This document shows, one piece after another, positions 1 to 8,637 of a stretch of 64,000 nucleotides of DNA (the first letter of the stretch is position 1; each line of letters starts with the position of its first letter). The notes beneath the pieces were generated by a model. The model was not told the origin of the DNA. It did no database searches and worked only from the letters and a program-made list of their open reading frames with translations. The stretch comes from Pseudaeromonas aegiceratis. Its GTDB lineage: Bacteria; Pseudomonadota; Gammaproteobacteria; Enterobacterales; Aeromonadaceae. The stretch is from positions 2,046,001 through 2,110,000 of the forward strand of contig NZ_CP158016.1 of assembly GCF_046254905.1 (NCBI RefSeq), written 5' to 3'. Both the position numbers and the translations under genes were made by a program.

Positions 1-44
1 ATGACCAACGCATCGTCCTTATCAACAACAGGAGTAGCAACACA

Positions 45-470
45 ATGGCAACCAATAGCATCAAGCTGGATCTGACCTGGCAGCAGGGTTTCGCCGGTAC
101 AGGGGAAATCCGTGGCCACGACTTTAACGTGCCCATCAGCATCCCGGCCGAACTGGGCGGCAGTGGCCAGGGTTCGAACCCGAAGCAGCTGCTCGCCTCC
201 TCGGCGGCCGCCTGCTTCATCGCCACCCTGACGGCCATCCTGGACAATCGCAAGCTGCCGGTGCAACAGCTGAACGTCGCCACCCAGGCCGACGAAGTGG
301 AGAAGGTGCTGCAGATCCGCCACACCGCCAACATCGCCCTAGCCCCGACCGCCAGCACCGAACAAGTTGCCAGCCTGGCCGGCTTGGTGGCCCGCGCCGA
401 CAAGGTTTGCCTGATCGGCAATATCCTCCGCCAAGGCGGCGTCCTGATCGAAGCAAGCCTGGCCCAATAA
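45..470 (+). CDS. OsmC/Ohr family protein
   Basis: A 141-residue protein of the OsmC/Ohr family, small thiol-dependent peroxidases that reduce organic hydroperoxides in the cytoplasm. The family pattern is visible: an N-terminal beta region, then a helix with SSAAACFIATL carrying one conserved-type cysteine (about residue 57), and a C-terminal segment with a second cysteine in ADKVCLIGN (about residue 125). The two cysteines fit the redox pair of the family. The start has an AGGAG-like site about 10 bases upstream. It lies outside the tRNA-Ser islands and is probably ancestral chromosome. Which subfamily (OsmC, Ohr or YhfA-like) cannot be settled by eye. Confidence 0.8.
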   Translation: MATNSIKLDLTWQQGFAGTGEIRGHDFNVPISIPAELGGSGQGSNPKQLLASSAAACFIATLTAILDNRKLPVQQLNVATQADEVEKVLQIRHTANIALAPTASTEQVASLAGLVARADKVCLIGNILRQGGVLIEASLAQ

Positions 471-626
471 ACCCGGCGGCGCAGGCCGACTGGCAGCGAG
501 GGCCTTTTCAGCGCCGCCTGAAAGGCGCTTCCAATTGCCGGTCTGGCTTGACGCGGCCTATCCCTGGCCCGCGCCCTGCGTACGGCCGCAGGCCCCGAAC
601 CAGGTCCACCCATCACCAGATAAAAC

Positions 627-658
627 AAAAACCCCCTGTCTTGCGACAGGGGGTTTTT
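627..658. terminator. Bidirectional rho-independent terminator, probably the original tRNA-Ser terminator
   Basis: A perfect 14-bp stem (627-640 with 645-658) closes a TTGC loop, with A-rich and T-rich flanks on both sides. It can end transcription from either strand. It lies 8 bp outside the distal copy of the tRNA-Ser 3' end, so it was probably the terminator of that tRNA before the islands inserted. This last point is inference. Confidence 0.85.
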
Positions 659-666
659 GTTTTATA

Positions 667-695
667 TGGCGGTGAGGGAGGGATTCGAACCCTCG
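667..695 (-). repeat. Distal att site: copy of the 3' end of tRNA-Ser
   Basis: These 29 bases are identical to the 3' 29 bases of the tRNA-Ser at 23047-23075 (including the encoded CCA) and to 19193-19221. Beyond position 695 the sequence no longer resembles a tRNA, so this is not a gene. It marks the outer end of island A, as expected for tyrosine integrases that target tRNA 3' ends. Confidence 0.92.
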
Positions 696-1168
696 TTTTT
701 TCACAAAAACGCCACATAAATCCTTTAAATTCAATAGCTTACAATGAAATTAAACCATTAAAACACGAAGTGATTGTTCCATTTCATTGCCAACCAATAT
801 AGGTAAATATCCAATATTGTCAATATGGTAGTGATTGATATGATTTTTTATATTTTTCGACAGAATGGCGCCCGGCAAGCGACGGCATATGAATCATTTC
901 CAAGCTCTGGCGTCAGCACGCTACTTGTCGCCACTCCGGGTCTCGCGCATCCACTGCTCCACTTGGGTTGAGATAGCCTTACAAGCTAGACAGTATGGAT
1001 CCACTCACAATGTATGGACGGTGCTGCTTCAGCTCAACATGAATCTCGTATGAACCTCCGATAAGGCCCCAGCAAGAACTGGTAAATCAGCAGGTACTGT
1101 TTTGGCACAGGACCGCACCGACTGTTCTTCTTGATCAAATCTAGGGCTGGATGTGCATAATACCTCTT
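696..1168. other. Gene-free stretch between att site and CRISPR array end
   Basis: AT-rich for the first 170 bases, then mixed. Short open frames here show no family resemblance and no convincing ribosome binding sites. I see no RNA gene. It holds the distal (trailer) flank of the CRISPR array, which ends at 1169. Confidence 0.6.
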
Positions 1169-1256
1169 TTTCTAAGCTGCCTGTTCGGCAGTCCACGATC
1201 AGACCCGCGAACAGGTGCTGGGTCTGCCTTTCTAAGCTGCCTGTTCGGCAGTCCAC
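1169..1256 (-). CRISPR. Distal fragment of the type I-F array (two repeats, one spacer)
   Basis: Two perfect 28-bp repeats (1169-1196 and 1229-1256) flank one 32-bp spacer. They are identical to the repeats of the main array at 3692-5818. After the second repeat come 9 bases of another spacer and then the end of an IS21 element. The missing 23 bases of this spacer are found on the far side of the element at 3669-3691, so these repeats are the cut-off end of one original array. The repeat strand places them leader-distal, holding the oldest spacers. Confidence 0.95.
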
Positions 1257-1381
1257 CGCCCTTTCTGTTGATCAGCGCGCAAAAATGACCAGGTTTCCGG
1301 GGTTTTCAGCGTCCAATTTTGACCACCCCGGAGTGTGTGCAACCATCCGGTTTTTGGACCGGAGAACCTGGGGTGTTAATC

Positions 1382-2880
1382 ATGGAAACCGTGCTGAAAA
1401 TACGGCGCATGCATCAGGTGGACGGCCAGTCCATCAATGCCATCGTCAAAGTTACAGGCCTCTCCCGCAATACCGTTCGCAAGTACCTTCGCCAACCTCC
1501 GTCCGAGCCGCCTAAGTACCGGCGGCAGCAACCTGCCAAGCCTAAGCTGGGCGAATTCGAGCCGACACTGGCCCAGTGGCTGGATCTCGATGCCCAGCGA
1601 CCCAAGCGGCAACGCCGCTGCGCCAAGCAGCTCTTCGAAGACCTGCAGCGATTGGGCTACCAGGGCGCCTACGACAGCGTGCAGCGCTTCGTCCGTGACC
1701 ACAAAAAGCAGCCCGTCAAGACGGCGGCCTTTGTTCCCCTGACGTTCGCAGCCGGCGAGGCCTATCAGTTTGACTGGAGCGAGGAGGAGGTGGAGATTGG
1801 CGGCGTGGTGCAACGGGTGAAGGCGGCCCACTTTCGTCTCATCCACAGCCGCCAGCCCTTCGTCATGGTGTTTCCCCGCGAGACCCAGGAGATGGTGTTT
1901 GCTGCCCACGATGCGGCGTTTCACTACTGGGGTGGTGTGCCACGTCAGGGTATTTATGACAACCTCAAGACCTGCGTCGACCAGGTGCTCGACGGCAAGG
2001 AGCGCCGTTTCAATCCCCGCTTCCTGGCCTTGATGAGCCACTATGTCATCGAGCCGGTGGCCTGCACGCCGGCATCGGGCTGGGAGAAAGGCCAAGTCGA
2101 GAAGCAGGTCCAGGACGTGCGTCGGCGCTGCTTCACCCCCAGACGCAAGGTCGACAGCCTAACCGAACTCAACCGCCGCCTCATCCAGGAGCTGGAGCAG
2201 GCGGCACAGACACGCCCGCATCCGGACGACCCGTCCCACACGGTGTGGCAGCGCTTCGAGCTGGAGCGGACCGCCCTGCGCCCCCTGGCATCCCGCTTCA
2301 ATGGCTATGTGGAGCGGGAGCTGCGCGTCGACAGTACCTGTCTCATCCACTTCGACCGCAACACCTACAGTGTCGACAGCCGTTACGCACATCGGCACGT
2401 TACCGCCAGGGTCTTCGCCGACCGGCTCCAGGTGTACGCCCAGAGCGAGCTCATCGCCGACCATCCCCGTCAGTTTGGTCGGGACAAGACCCAGTATGAC
2501 CCCTGGCACTACCTCGACCTGCTCGAGCACAAGCCCGGCGCTCTGCGCCACGGTGCCCCCTTCAAGGAGTGGACGCTGCCGCCAGCATTGAGCCGCTTGC
2601 AGCAGCAACTGATGGCCCGCAAGGGCGGTGCCGGGACATGGTCAAGCTGCTGTTGGCCGCCCGGCAGGACGGACTCGACCTGTTGGAGCAGGCCTGCCGG
2701 CAGGTACTCCAACTGGGCGGCAGCTCGGCCGAGCTGGTGCTCAACCAGCTGCAGCGGCTACGCCGCCCCGTCGAGGCGCCGGTGGTCCATGCCCAGGTGC
2801 TGCCACTGACTCGCCCACCAGAGGCCAACTGCCAGCGCTATGACCGCCTGTTGCCGGGAGGTCAGCATGTCAGCCGATGA
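1382..2880 (+). pseudogene. istA: IS21 transposase IstA, with an apparent frameshift
   Basis: IstA is the DDE transposase of IS21 elements. The protein starts METVLKIRRMHQ with a helix-turn-helix region (VTGLSRNTVRKYL), followed by the integrase core (FQFDWSEE-like segment read as YQFDWSEEEVEIGG, then IYDNLKTCV) and a C-terminal Mu-like region. The frame opened at 1382 runs into nonsense after MARKGG near 2630. The expected continuation (DMVKLLLAARQDGLDLLEQ) is found in another frame up to the stop at 2880. The simplest reading is loss of one base between 2630 and 2631. The right-hand copy has the same change, so it predates the duplication, or it is a recoding signal or a shared sequence error. 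Confidence 0.8.
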
Positions 2881-3608
2881 GATCTACCAACGCCTGCAGG
2901 GGCTGAAACTGTTCGGCATGGCCGCCCTATGCGGACGAACTGCTGGGACATCGGGAGCGGCCCCTGCCACCACCGGAGCAGTGGCTCAGACGGATGATCG
3001 AAGCCGAAGAGTCCGAGCGTCAATGCCGCTCGATCCGCTACCAGATGGGCATTGCCAAATTCCCGCTGGCCCGGGATCTGGACAGCTTCGACGCGCGCGA
3101 CACACCGGTGAGCCCCGAGCAGTTGTCTGCGCTGGATCGGGATGACTTCCTGGCACAGAAGCGTAACCTGTTGCTGATCGGCGGGACCGGCACGGGGAAA
3201 ACTCACCTAGCCATCGCCTTGGGGCGCAACGCCGTGCGTCGGGGCAAGCGGGTGCGCTTCTACGGCGTGGTGGATCTGGTCAACCAGTTGGAGCAGGAGA
3301 AGGCGGCCGGCAAAGTCGGACAACTGGCCAACCGACTGGTCAATGTCGATGCCGTGATCCTGGACGAACTAGGCTATCTGCCGTTTGCCGAAAGCGGTGG
3401 CGCCCTGCTGTTTCATCTCATCAGCAAGCTGTATGAGCGTACCAGCCTGATCCTGACCACCAACCTGACCTTCAGCGAATGGGGCAAGGTGTTTACGGAC
3501 GAGAAGATGACCACGGCGATGCTGGATCGGATCACCCATCATTGCGAGATCATCGAGACCGGAAACGACTCCTACCGCTTCAAACAGAGGATGAAATCAG
3601 CCAGTTAA
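2867..3608 (+). pseudogene. istB: IS21 helper ATPase IstB, with an apparent frameshift near the start
   Basis: IstB is the AAA+ ATPase that assists IstA. The Walker A motif GGTGTGKTH and Walker B region VILDELGYLPF are clear. The normal N-terminus (MSADEIYQRLQGLKLFGMA) begins at 2867, but the frame changes near 2926. From there the other frame (YADELLGHRERPLPPPEQW) leads into the intact 204-residue remainder from 2994. The start at 2867 overlaps the end of istA, as usual for the pair. A protein made only from 2994 would lack the N-terminal IstA-interaction region but keep the ATPase core. Confidence 0.8.
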
Positions 3609-3691
3609 CCCGGGTCAATTTTGGACGCTGATCCCTGGTCATTTTTCGATGCTGATTGACACCCTTTCCGTTATGGCAATATCCGAGCAGA

Positions 3692-5818
3692 TTTCTAAGC
3701 TGCCTGTTCGGCAGTCCACTCCACGATTACAGCATTACTCGTGAGTGTTGCTTTCTAAGCTGCCTGTTCGGCAGTCCACTCGGCAATCAGGGCTTGCTGG
3801 CTGGCCGGGATTTTCTAAGCTGCCTGTTCGGCAGTCCACATTACTTGTGCAAATCATCCTATGCATCATTATTTCTAAGCTGCCTGTTCGGCAGTCCACC
3901 TACAGCAACACCGTATGATTGTGGACCCTTCTTTCTAAGCTGCCTGTTCGGCAGTCCACGAAGAAAGCGAACAACTCCAACATCTCCGCAATTTCTAAGC
4001 TGCCTGTTCGGCAGTCCACAGGGCGGTGACCGCCAGCTGGCGCTGGGTGTCTTTCTAAGCTGCCTGTTCGGCAGTCCACATCGGCAGCCATCACGGCCCG
4101 GACGTTACTGCTTTCTAAGCTGCCTGTTCGGCAGTCCACGGGGCATTAATACCGCGCTTGGGATAGTTGTTTTTCTAAGCTGCCTGTTCGGCAGTCCACG
4201 TGGACAAGGTGGGGCAGGGTTTTCGCTGCCTTTTCTAAGCTGCCTGTTCGGCAGTCCACAAAACCAAGCTGACCCAGGCACTGGGCGATGCTTTCTAAGC
4301 TGCCTGTTCGGCAGTCCACATGGCCGGGCCGGGAGGCGGGTATCTCTGGTTTTTCTAAGCTGCCTGTTCGGCAGTCCACCATGATCCCGGCCCAGCTGAC
4401 GTGCAGGGCTCTTTCTAAGCTGCCTGTTCGGCAGTCCACGTCATTCAGGTCAACAAGAGTGCTCACGCGAATTTCTAAGCTGCCTGTTCGGCAGTCCACG
4501 CCATATTCACACCATCAAAGGCGGCTTCATCTTTCTAAGCTGCCTGTTCGGCAGTCCACACCCTGCAAACCCTGGAGGGGGGTCGGTCCGTTTCTAAGCT
4601 GCCTGTTCGGCAGTCCACTGGTGTGCTGAGATTGCTGGTGCGACTGGAGATTTCTAAGCTGCCTGTTCGGCAGTCCACCTGCGGAGGATGTGGTCGACGA
4701 GGACGATTTTTTTCTAAGCTGCCTGTTCGGCAGTCCACATAGTGTTCCCACCCCGCCGGCACGTTCACTTTTTCTAAGCTGCCTGTTCGGCAGTCCACTT
4801 TTGATGCTTTCTCGTCTGCCTTTGCTCAGCTTTCTAAGCTGCCTGTTCGGCAGTCCACTGGATCAACATCAGTGGCATAGGCGGCGCGACTTTCTAAGCT
4901 GCCTGTTCGGCTGTCCACAGGGGGCAAGCCCCCTTTACCCCCGGCCCCAGTTTCTAAGCTGCCTGTTCGGCAGTCCACCCTACGCAATAACGCACAGCCA
5001 ACAGATCTGTTTTCTAAGCTGCCTGTTCGGCAGTCCACCCCTGGAGCGGTACCGAGCCCTTACCGGTCTTTTTCTAAGCTGCCTGTTCGGCAGTCCACGG
5101 GCGTTATGCAGATGCTAACGTTGTGTCACTTTTCTAAGCTGCCTGTTCGGCAGTCCACGGGGGTTTGTGATGTGACCGGCCAATATAGCTTTTCTAAGCT
5201 GCCTGTTCGGCAGTCCACAAGGTCTCCCTGATTGCCCTGGTGGTGGAGTCTTTCTAAGCTGCCTGTTCGGCAGTCCACTGTGCCTGAGTCCATCATGGTG
5301 ACCAAGGGGCTTTCTAAGCTGCCAGTTCGGCAGTCCACTGGGCGCCCAGCAGCACGGCGCGGTCGATGGTTTTCTAAGCTGCCTGTTCGGCAGTCCACAT
5401 GTGGAATTTTCTTGCGTGAAAGGCACCGATTTTCTAAGCTGCCTGTTCGGCAGTCCACGTGACCGCATCAGCGGTGGCGCACATCAGCATTTTCTAAGCT
5501 GCCTGTTCGGCAGTCCACGCCCTGCAGCACCAATGCCGTTGGAGTTGATTTTTCTAAGCTGCCTGTTCGGCAGTCCACTTTCAAGCCGCTGCGGCTGACG
5601 AGGGGGGTGTTTTCTAAGCTGCCTGTTCGGCAGTCCACCGGCGCCGATTACGACCAGCAGGCCGACGCGTTTTCTAAGCTGCCTGTTCGGCAGTCCACTA
5701 CGTTTGTGGTCGCGTGGCCGGGTTCACTCTTTTCTAAGCTGCCTGTTCGGCAGTCCACATTGATGTTGGCGATGTAGCACTGAGCATCAGTTTCTAAGCT
5801 GCCTGTTCGGCAGTCCAC
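3692..5818 (-). CRISPR. Main type I-F CRISPR array, 36 repeats
   Basis: 36 repeats of 28 bp with 32-bp spacers give a strict 60-bp period. One spacer, ending at 4590, is 31 bp. Read on the minus strand the repeat begins GTGGACTGCCGAACAGGCAG and ends CTTAGAAA. It can form the 5-bp CTGCC/GGCAG hairpin with a 5-base loop that Cas6f recognises, close to the classical I-F repeat. Transcription should therefore run from 5818 to 3692, leader-proximal next to cas6f. Two repeats are altered: 4891-4918 (A to T at 4912, in the stem) and 5311-5338 (T to A at 5324, in the loop). With the two repeats left of the IS21 the array totals 38 repeats and 37 spacers. Confidence 0.98.
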
Positions 5819-5947
5819 TGTTACAGATGCCAGTCACATACTTGATGCAAAAAGGGTTTTCTGCAATATCAGCCAAAAACCCTTTATTTTTCACTGATGC
5901 TAACTCATTGAATTTACACAACTGAAGTCATTGCCATAAATAAAGGG
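5819..5947 (-). promoter_or_regulatory. CRISPR leader region with alternative hairpins
   Basis: This 129-bp AT-rich stretch separates cas6f from the first repeat and should contain the leader and array promoter. Three segments can pair in two exclusive ways on the minus transcript: AACCCTTTATT (5949-5939), AATAAAGGGTTTTT (5888-5875) and AAAACCCTTT (5860-5851). The first pairs with the second, or the second with the third. The arrangement looks like an attenuator, but it could also be a plain terminator plus leader motifs. I could not pick out a convincing promoter. Confidence 0.5.
5851..5885 (-). terminator. Putative terminator after the cas operon
   Basis: On the minus strand AAAGGGTTTT (5885 side) pairs with AAAACCCTTT (5860-5851) around a loop of about 14 bases, followed by a run of five T. 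It would end the cas8f-cas6f transcript just before the array, so that crRNA is made from its own promoter. Confidence 0.55.
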
Positions 5948-6499
5948 TTAGAACCAGGGCACCGTACTCCCATCCTTGCTAAGCCCATAACTGGTAAACC
6001 CACCCTCAACCGGCTCAAATCGCACTTGTTGGCGGATGAAGATCTTGATGACCTGTTGCGAACTATGGCTGCGCACCACAATGAACGGGAGATCCAACCG
6101 ACGGTCATGATCTCCCGGGATACGTGAAACCACTTCCGTCTCATTAAGCCAACCCTTGCGGATTGAGCGCAAACGACGATTATGCACACTTTTGCGCTGT
6201 ACTCGCTGGACGGTGCAGAATTGAACGTTTGCCGGGATGGGCCGTACCGGCTGCATCTGTATAAACATCAGCAGACTGTACCGCCAATTGCCGCCAATCA
6301 CCGCCTTCAGATCAGTTTCAGTTCCGTGCAGACGTAAGCAGTCTCCAGGCGTCAGCGCCATTTTTGGGAAGCACAAACCAACCCGATTGGGCATATTTTC
6401 TGACAGCCACACATGTAGCTTGTAAAACAAGGTGCCCATCATCTGGTTCACGCCAACGTCGGCATCCGATCTGATTGTTACATCAACGTAGTGGTCCAT
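5948..6499 (-). CDS. cas6f: Cas6f (Csy4) crRNA endonuclease
   Basis: A 183-residue Cas6f, the enzyme that cuts the pre-crRNA at the base of the repeat hairpin and stays bound to the 3' end of the crRNA. It begins MDHYVDVTIRSD and keeps the family sequence throughout: LFYKLHVWL with the catalytic-type histidine (about residue 29), RVGLCFP, VQRVQRKSVHNRRLR in the arginine-rich RNA-binding helix, LDLPFIVVRSHSS, and the C-terminal GGFTSYGLSKDG...VPWF. Length matches the usual 185 or so. It is the most canonical protein of the locus and firmly fixes its type. It starts 2 bp after cas7f and ends 129 bp before the array. Confidence 0.97.
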   Translation of the reverse strand: MDHYVDVTIRSDADVGVNQMMGTLFYKLHVWLSENMPNRVGLCFPKMALTPGDCLRLHGTETDLKAVIGGNWRYSLLMFIQMQPVRPIPANVQFCTVQRVQRKSVHNRRLRSIRKGWLNETEVVSRIPGDHDRRLDLPFIVVRSHSSQQVIKIFIRQQVRFEPVEGGFTSYGLSKDGSTVPWF

Positions 6500-6501
6500 A
6501 G

Positions 6502-7632
6502 TTAGTCCGCTTCTTTGGCTGATTTGGCATCACTTTTAGACTCATCCTTTTCGCCAAACACGCCGCCACGGATGAGCACCGCAAGCAAAAACAAAGCTTC
6601 AGGGATCAGGTCATCATGCGGCTCGGCCAGCTTATTGGTCAGCCCTGAAAGGGTAGATAGGCGCAGGAGATCGAATGCGCTTTTGCCGGTTTTAAAGTCG
6701 CGATAGTAGACGTTGTCTTCCAGATTGGCACCGTTGGGTTCTACAGCGATCGGCTTGATGTTTTCGCCTTCGGCATATTCGATATCAATGGTGCGAATGG
6801 CATTACCGATCTTTTGATCTCGAAGGGCGGCGATCCCCATAGGGATCATGTCGCTAAAGGTCAGAACATCCTTGTTATTAGTGATGCTGTGCAATTCCTT
6901 GAGGCCAATCGGCTCCAGCTTGTACAGAGGACGCGCAAATCCTTTGGGCTTGCCGCTAACATAAACCTGAGATGGATAAACCTCGAAAGCTCCTGGCTGA
7001 CCGAAGCCAACAGTTGCCTCAACAGTGATTTTGCTTCCCGGTTGTCGTCCTTGCACCAGCTGGCCTTTTATCACCTCAGCCAATTTGATTTCGTTTTCGG
7101 TGTAGTCACTGAACCCTTTTTCAAACAGCTCGAAAGGCTCATTGCCGCTGACTTTAGCTTCAAAACTGCCACTGCGTACTTCGATGGTCAGATCTTGTGC
7201 GAGCGTCAAATTCCGCCACAGGAAAGTTCCACTGAAAATGCGGCGAGCATAACGGCGGCAGATTTCCGTCAATTCTCGACTATTCTTACCTGCTTCAATG
7301 AAGGCATTGATCTGTTTCGCAATCTCCTGGGTATCGCATGCGGATACTGCCTGAATAAGCGGACTGATCATGATTTGAAATTTCACATGGAGCCCAATGG
7401 CATCCGGTGCGGTTTTTGCCGATTCAGTGACCTGAATTTGCGCTACCTCATCCTTCTGCTTGGCTACGTTTTGAGTACCACGAATGCCATGGCGAATAAC
7501 CTGGATCGGCTGCAATTTGCCGTTTTCCAATTTACTGCTCATTACACCATCGGACATGGTCATCCGGCGAGTGACTGACAATACTGCTGCCATTTCTGCC
7601 CCACTAGACTTCGCTGATTTTTTCGCCGCCAT
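6502..7632 (-). CDS. cas7f: Cas7f-like (Csy3) backbone subunit
   Basis: The backbone protein that binds the crRNA spacer in repeated copies in the type I-F surveillance complex. Family signals are LSVTRRMTMSDGVMSSK near the N-terminus (Csy3 proteins have a similar SD-MS segment), RYARRIFSGTFLWRN (compare the NGRFLWRN region of Csy3) and a C-terminal FLLAVLIRGGVFG. I chose the ATG at 7632 because GAGGTG lies just upstream and the protein starts with MAAKKSAKSSG. The longer frame from 7695 would overlap cas5f by 55 bases. At 376 residues it is somewhat longer than classical Csy3, about 340. Divergent but recognisable. Confidence 0.85.
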   Translation of the reverse strand: MAAKKSAKSSGAEMAAVLSVTRRMTMSDGVMSSKLENGKLQPIQVIRHGIRGTQNVAKQKDEVAQIQVTESAKTAPDAIGLHVKFQIMISPLIQAVSACDTQEIAKQINAFIEAGKNSRELTEICRRYARRIFSGTFLWRNLTLAQDLTIEVRSGSFEAKVSGNEPFELFEKGFSDYTENEIKLAEVIKGQLVQGRQPGSKITVEATVGFGQPGAFEVYPSQVYVSGKPKGFARPLYKLEPIGLKELHSITNNKDVLTFSDMIPMGIAALRDQKIGNAIRTIDIEYAEGENIKPIAVEPNGANLEDNVYYRDFKTGKSAFDLLRLSTLSGLTNKLAEPHDDLIPEALFLLAVLIRGGVFGEKDESKSDAKSAKEAD

Positions 7633-7640
7633 GTTACACC

Positions 7641-8633
7641 TCACTTCTGCTGAATTAAAAATGTTGTTTTGTCTTGTGACCAACCATAGGTCCACAGGAC
7701 ATCATTCGGGTCAATTACCAATTTTGCATCATCATCGAACTCTTCATCTTCAACCTCATCGAATGACTCATATTCATACTCATCGTCATCGATATATTCA
7801 TCACCGGGCTCCAAGGTTGCTTCCTGGCCAAGTTCGCTCTCATTTTCAGGTGGATTATTCTTTACTCTAAACGAACTCAGGTGTCGCAACTGAATTAGCC
7901 CAACAACCGCTTCCGCAAACGCATGCCCAACAACAGTTATGCCTGATTTGCCCTGCGGCTGGGGGACCCGAATACCGCGACACGTATTGCTCTTGTCGGT
8001 TAGCAAGGAATAGCCAACAGCAACAGGGCAGAAATAACCACTATCCCGGCGATTAAACAAGGCATCTACAATGTGTAGCCCTTCCTCCAGGCTTGATTGC
8101 ACTTGATGGCTCGCATCAAGCACAAAAAAACCAGGCCGAAGACGGGACAGCAAATCATCCCAGCTCTCAAAAGTTTCCACTGCCGACCAGCCTGTAATGT
8201 TTCCACCTGCCAACCGCGCATTTGCCAATACAGTTTCAATGCTCTCTTTTGTGGCGTACTTCTCGTCAAAGTAGAGAATTATGGAGAACGCACCTGATGC
8301 ATTTACATTGGCTTGGTATGCCATGCCTGATGGGCCAGTCGCACTACTAGCATACCCACCGCCGTGGTCTGACCGTCCTGAGTCAACCATGAACGCACAG
8401 GCGCCGCGCTTACTGGAAAAGGAGGTGCTTATTTTGCCGTCAGCATTGAAATGTTCACATTCCACTGCGGCCTGATGCAAAACCAACCCAACGTGACTCA
8501 CTGGCGCCGAGAGCTTGGCACCTATTGCATGCCCCAGCATAATTGCCGCATGCAGTGGCAATGGAGCCACAATGTCCTTTGTTTGTTGCGCATTAAAGTG
8601 CTCAACCCGCACTACTGAAATCAATGCATACAT
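7641..8633 (-). CDS. cas5f: Cas5f-like (Csy2) subunit with an acidic C-terminal tail
   Basis: 330 residues in the position of cas5f (csy2), between the large subunit and cas7. Cas5f caps the 5' handle of the crRNA. Sequence likeness to Csy2 is weak but collinear: VEHFNAQQ...PLPLHAAIMLGHAI, then VGLVLHQAAVECE, then GYFCPVAVGYSLLT and a C-terminal LWTYGW segment. Unusual is a strongly acidic stretch at about residues 262-306 (for example GDEYIDDDEYEYESFDEV), not a feature I know from Csy2. Four bases separate it from the cas8f-like stop. The call rests on both context and weak similarity. Confidence 0.72.
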   Translation of the reverse strand: MYALISVVRVEHFNAQQTKDIVAPLPLHAAIMLGHAIGAKLSAPVSHVGLVLHQAAVECEHFNADGKISTSFSSKRGACAFMVDSGRSDHGGGYASSATGPSGMAYQANVNASGAFSIILYFDEKYATKESIETVLANARLAGGNITGWSAVETFESWDDLLSRLRPGFFVLDASHQVQSSLEEGLHIVDALFNRRDSGYFCPVAVGYSLLTDKSNTCRGIRVPQPQGKSGITVVGHAFAEAVVGLIQLRHLSSFRVKNNPPENESELGQEATLEPGDEYIDDDEYEYESFDEVEDEEFDDDAKLVIDPNDVLWTYGWSQDKTTFLIQQK

Positions 8634-8637
8634 AATC

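Larger units (their letters stand above)
1266..3661 (+). mobile_element. IS21-family insertion sequence, left copy
   Basis: 2,396 bp with terminal inverted repeats starting TGTTGATCAGC at 1266 and, inverted, TGTCAATCAGC at 3661. It contains the istA and istB pair typical of IS21. It is flanked by a 7-bp direct repeat CCCTTTC (1259-1265 and 3662-3668), a target duplication of the size known for this family. The target was a CRISPR spacer. A second copy of the same length, once its IS3 insert is removed, lies inverted at 14597-18234. Confidence 0.95.

Noticed and set aside
667..720. A second tRNA-Ser gene at the left end
   Set aside because: Only the 3' 29 bases match. No D arm or anticodon arm follows, so it is an att remnant.
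3656..5598. Long open frames across the CRISPR array with repeated FLSCLFGSP or VDCRTGSLE peptides
   Set aside because: The 60-bp period is a multiple of three, so the repeats stay in frame and produce an apparent repeat protein. It is an artefact of the array.
6814..7578. A 254-codon plus-strand frame inside cas7f
   Set aside because: It lies opposite a well-supported cas gene and has no family resemblance; a shadow frame.
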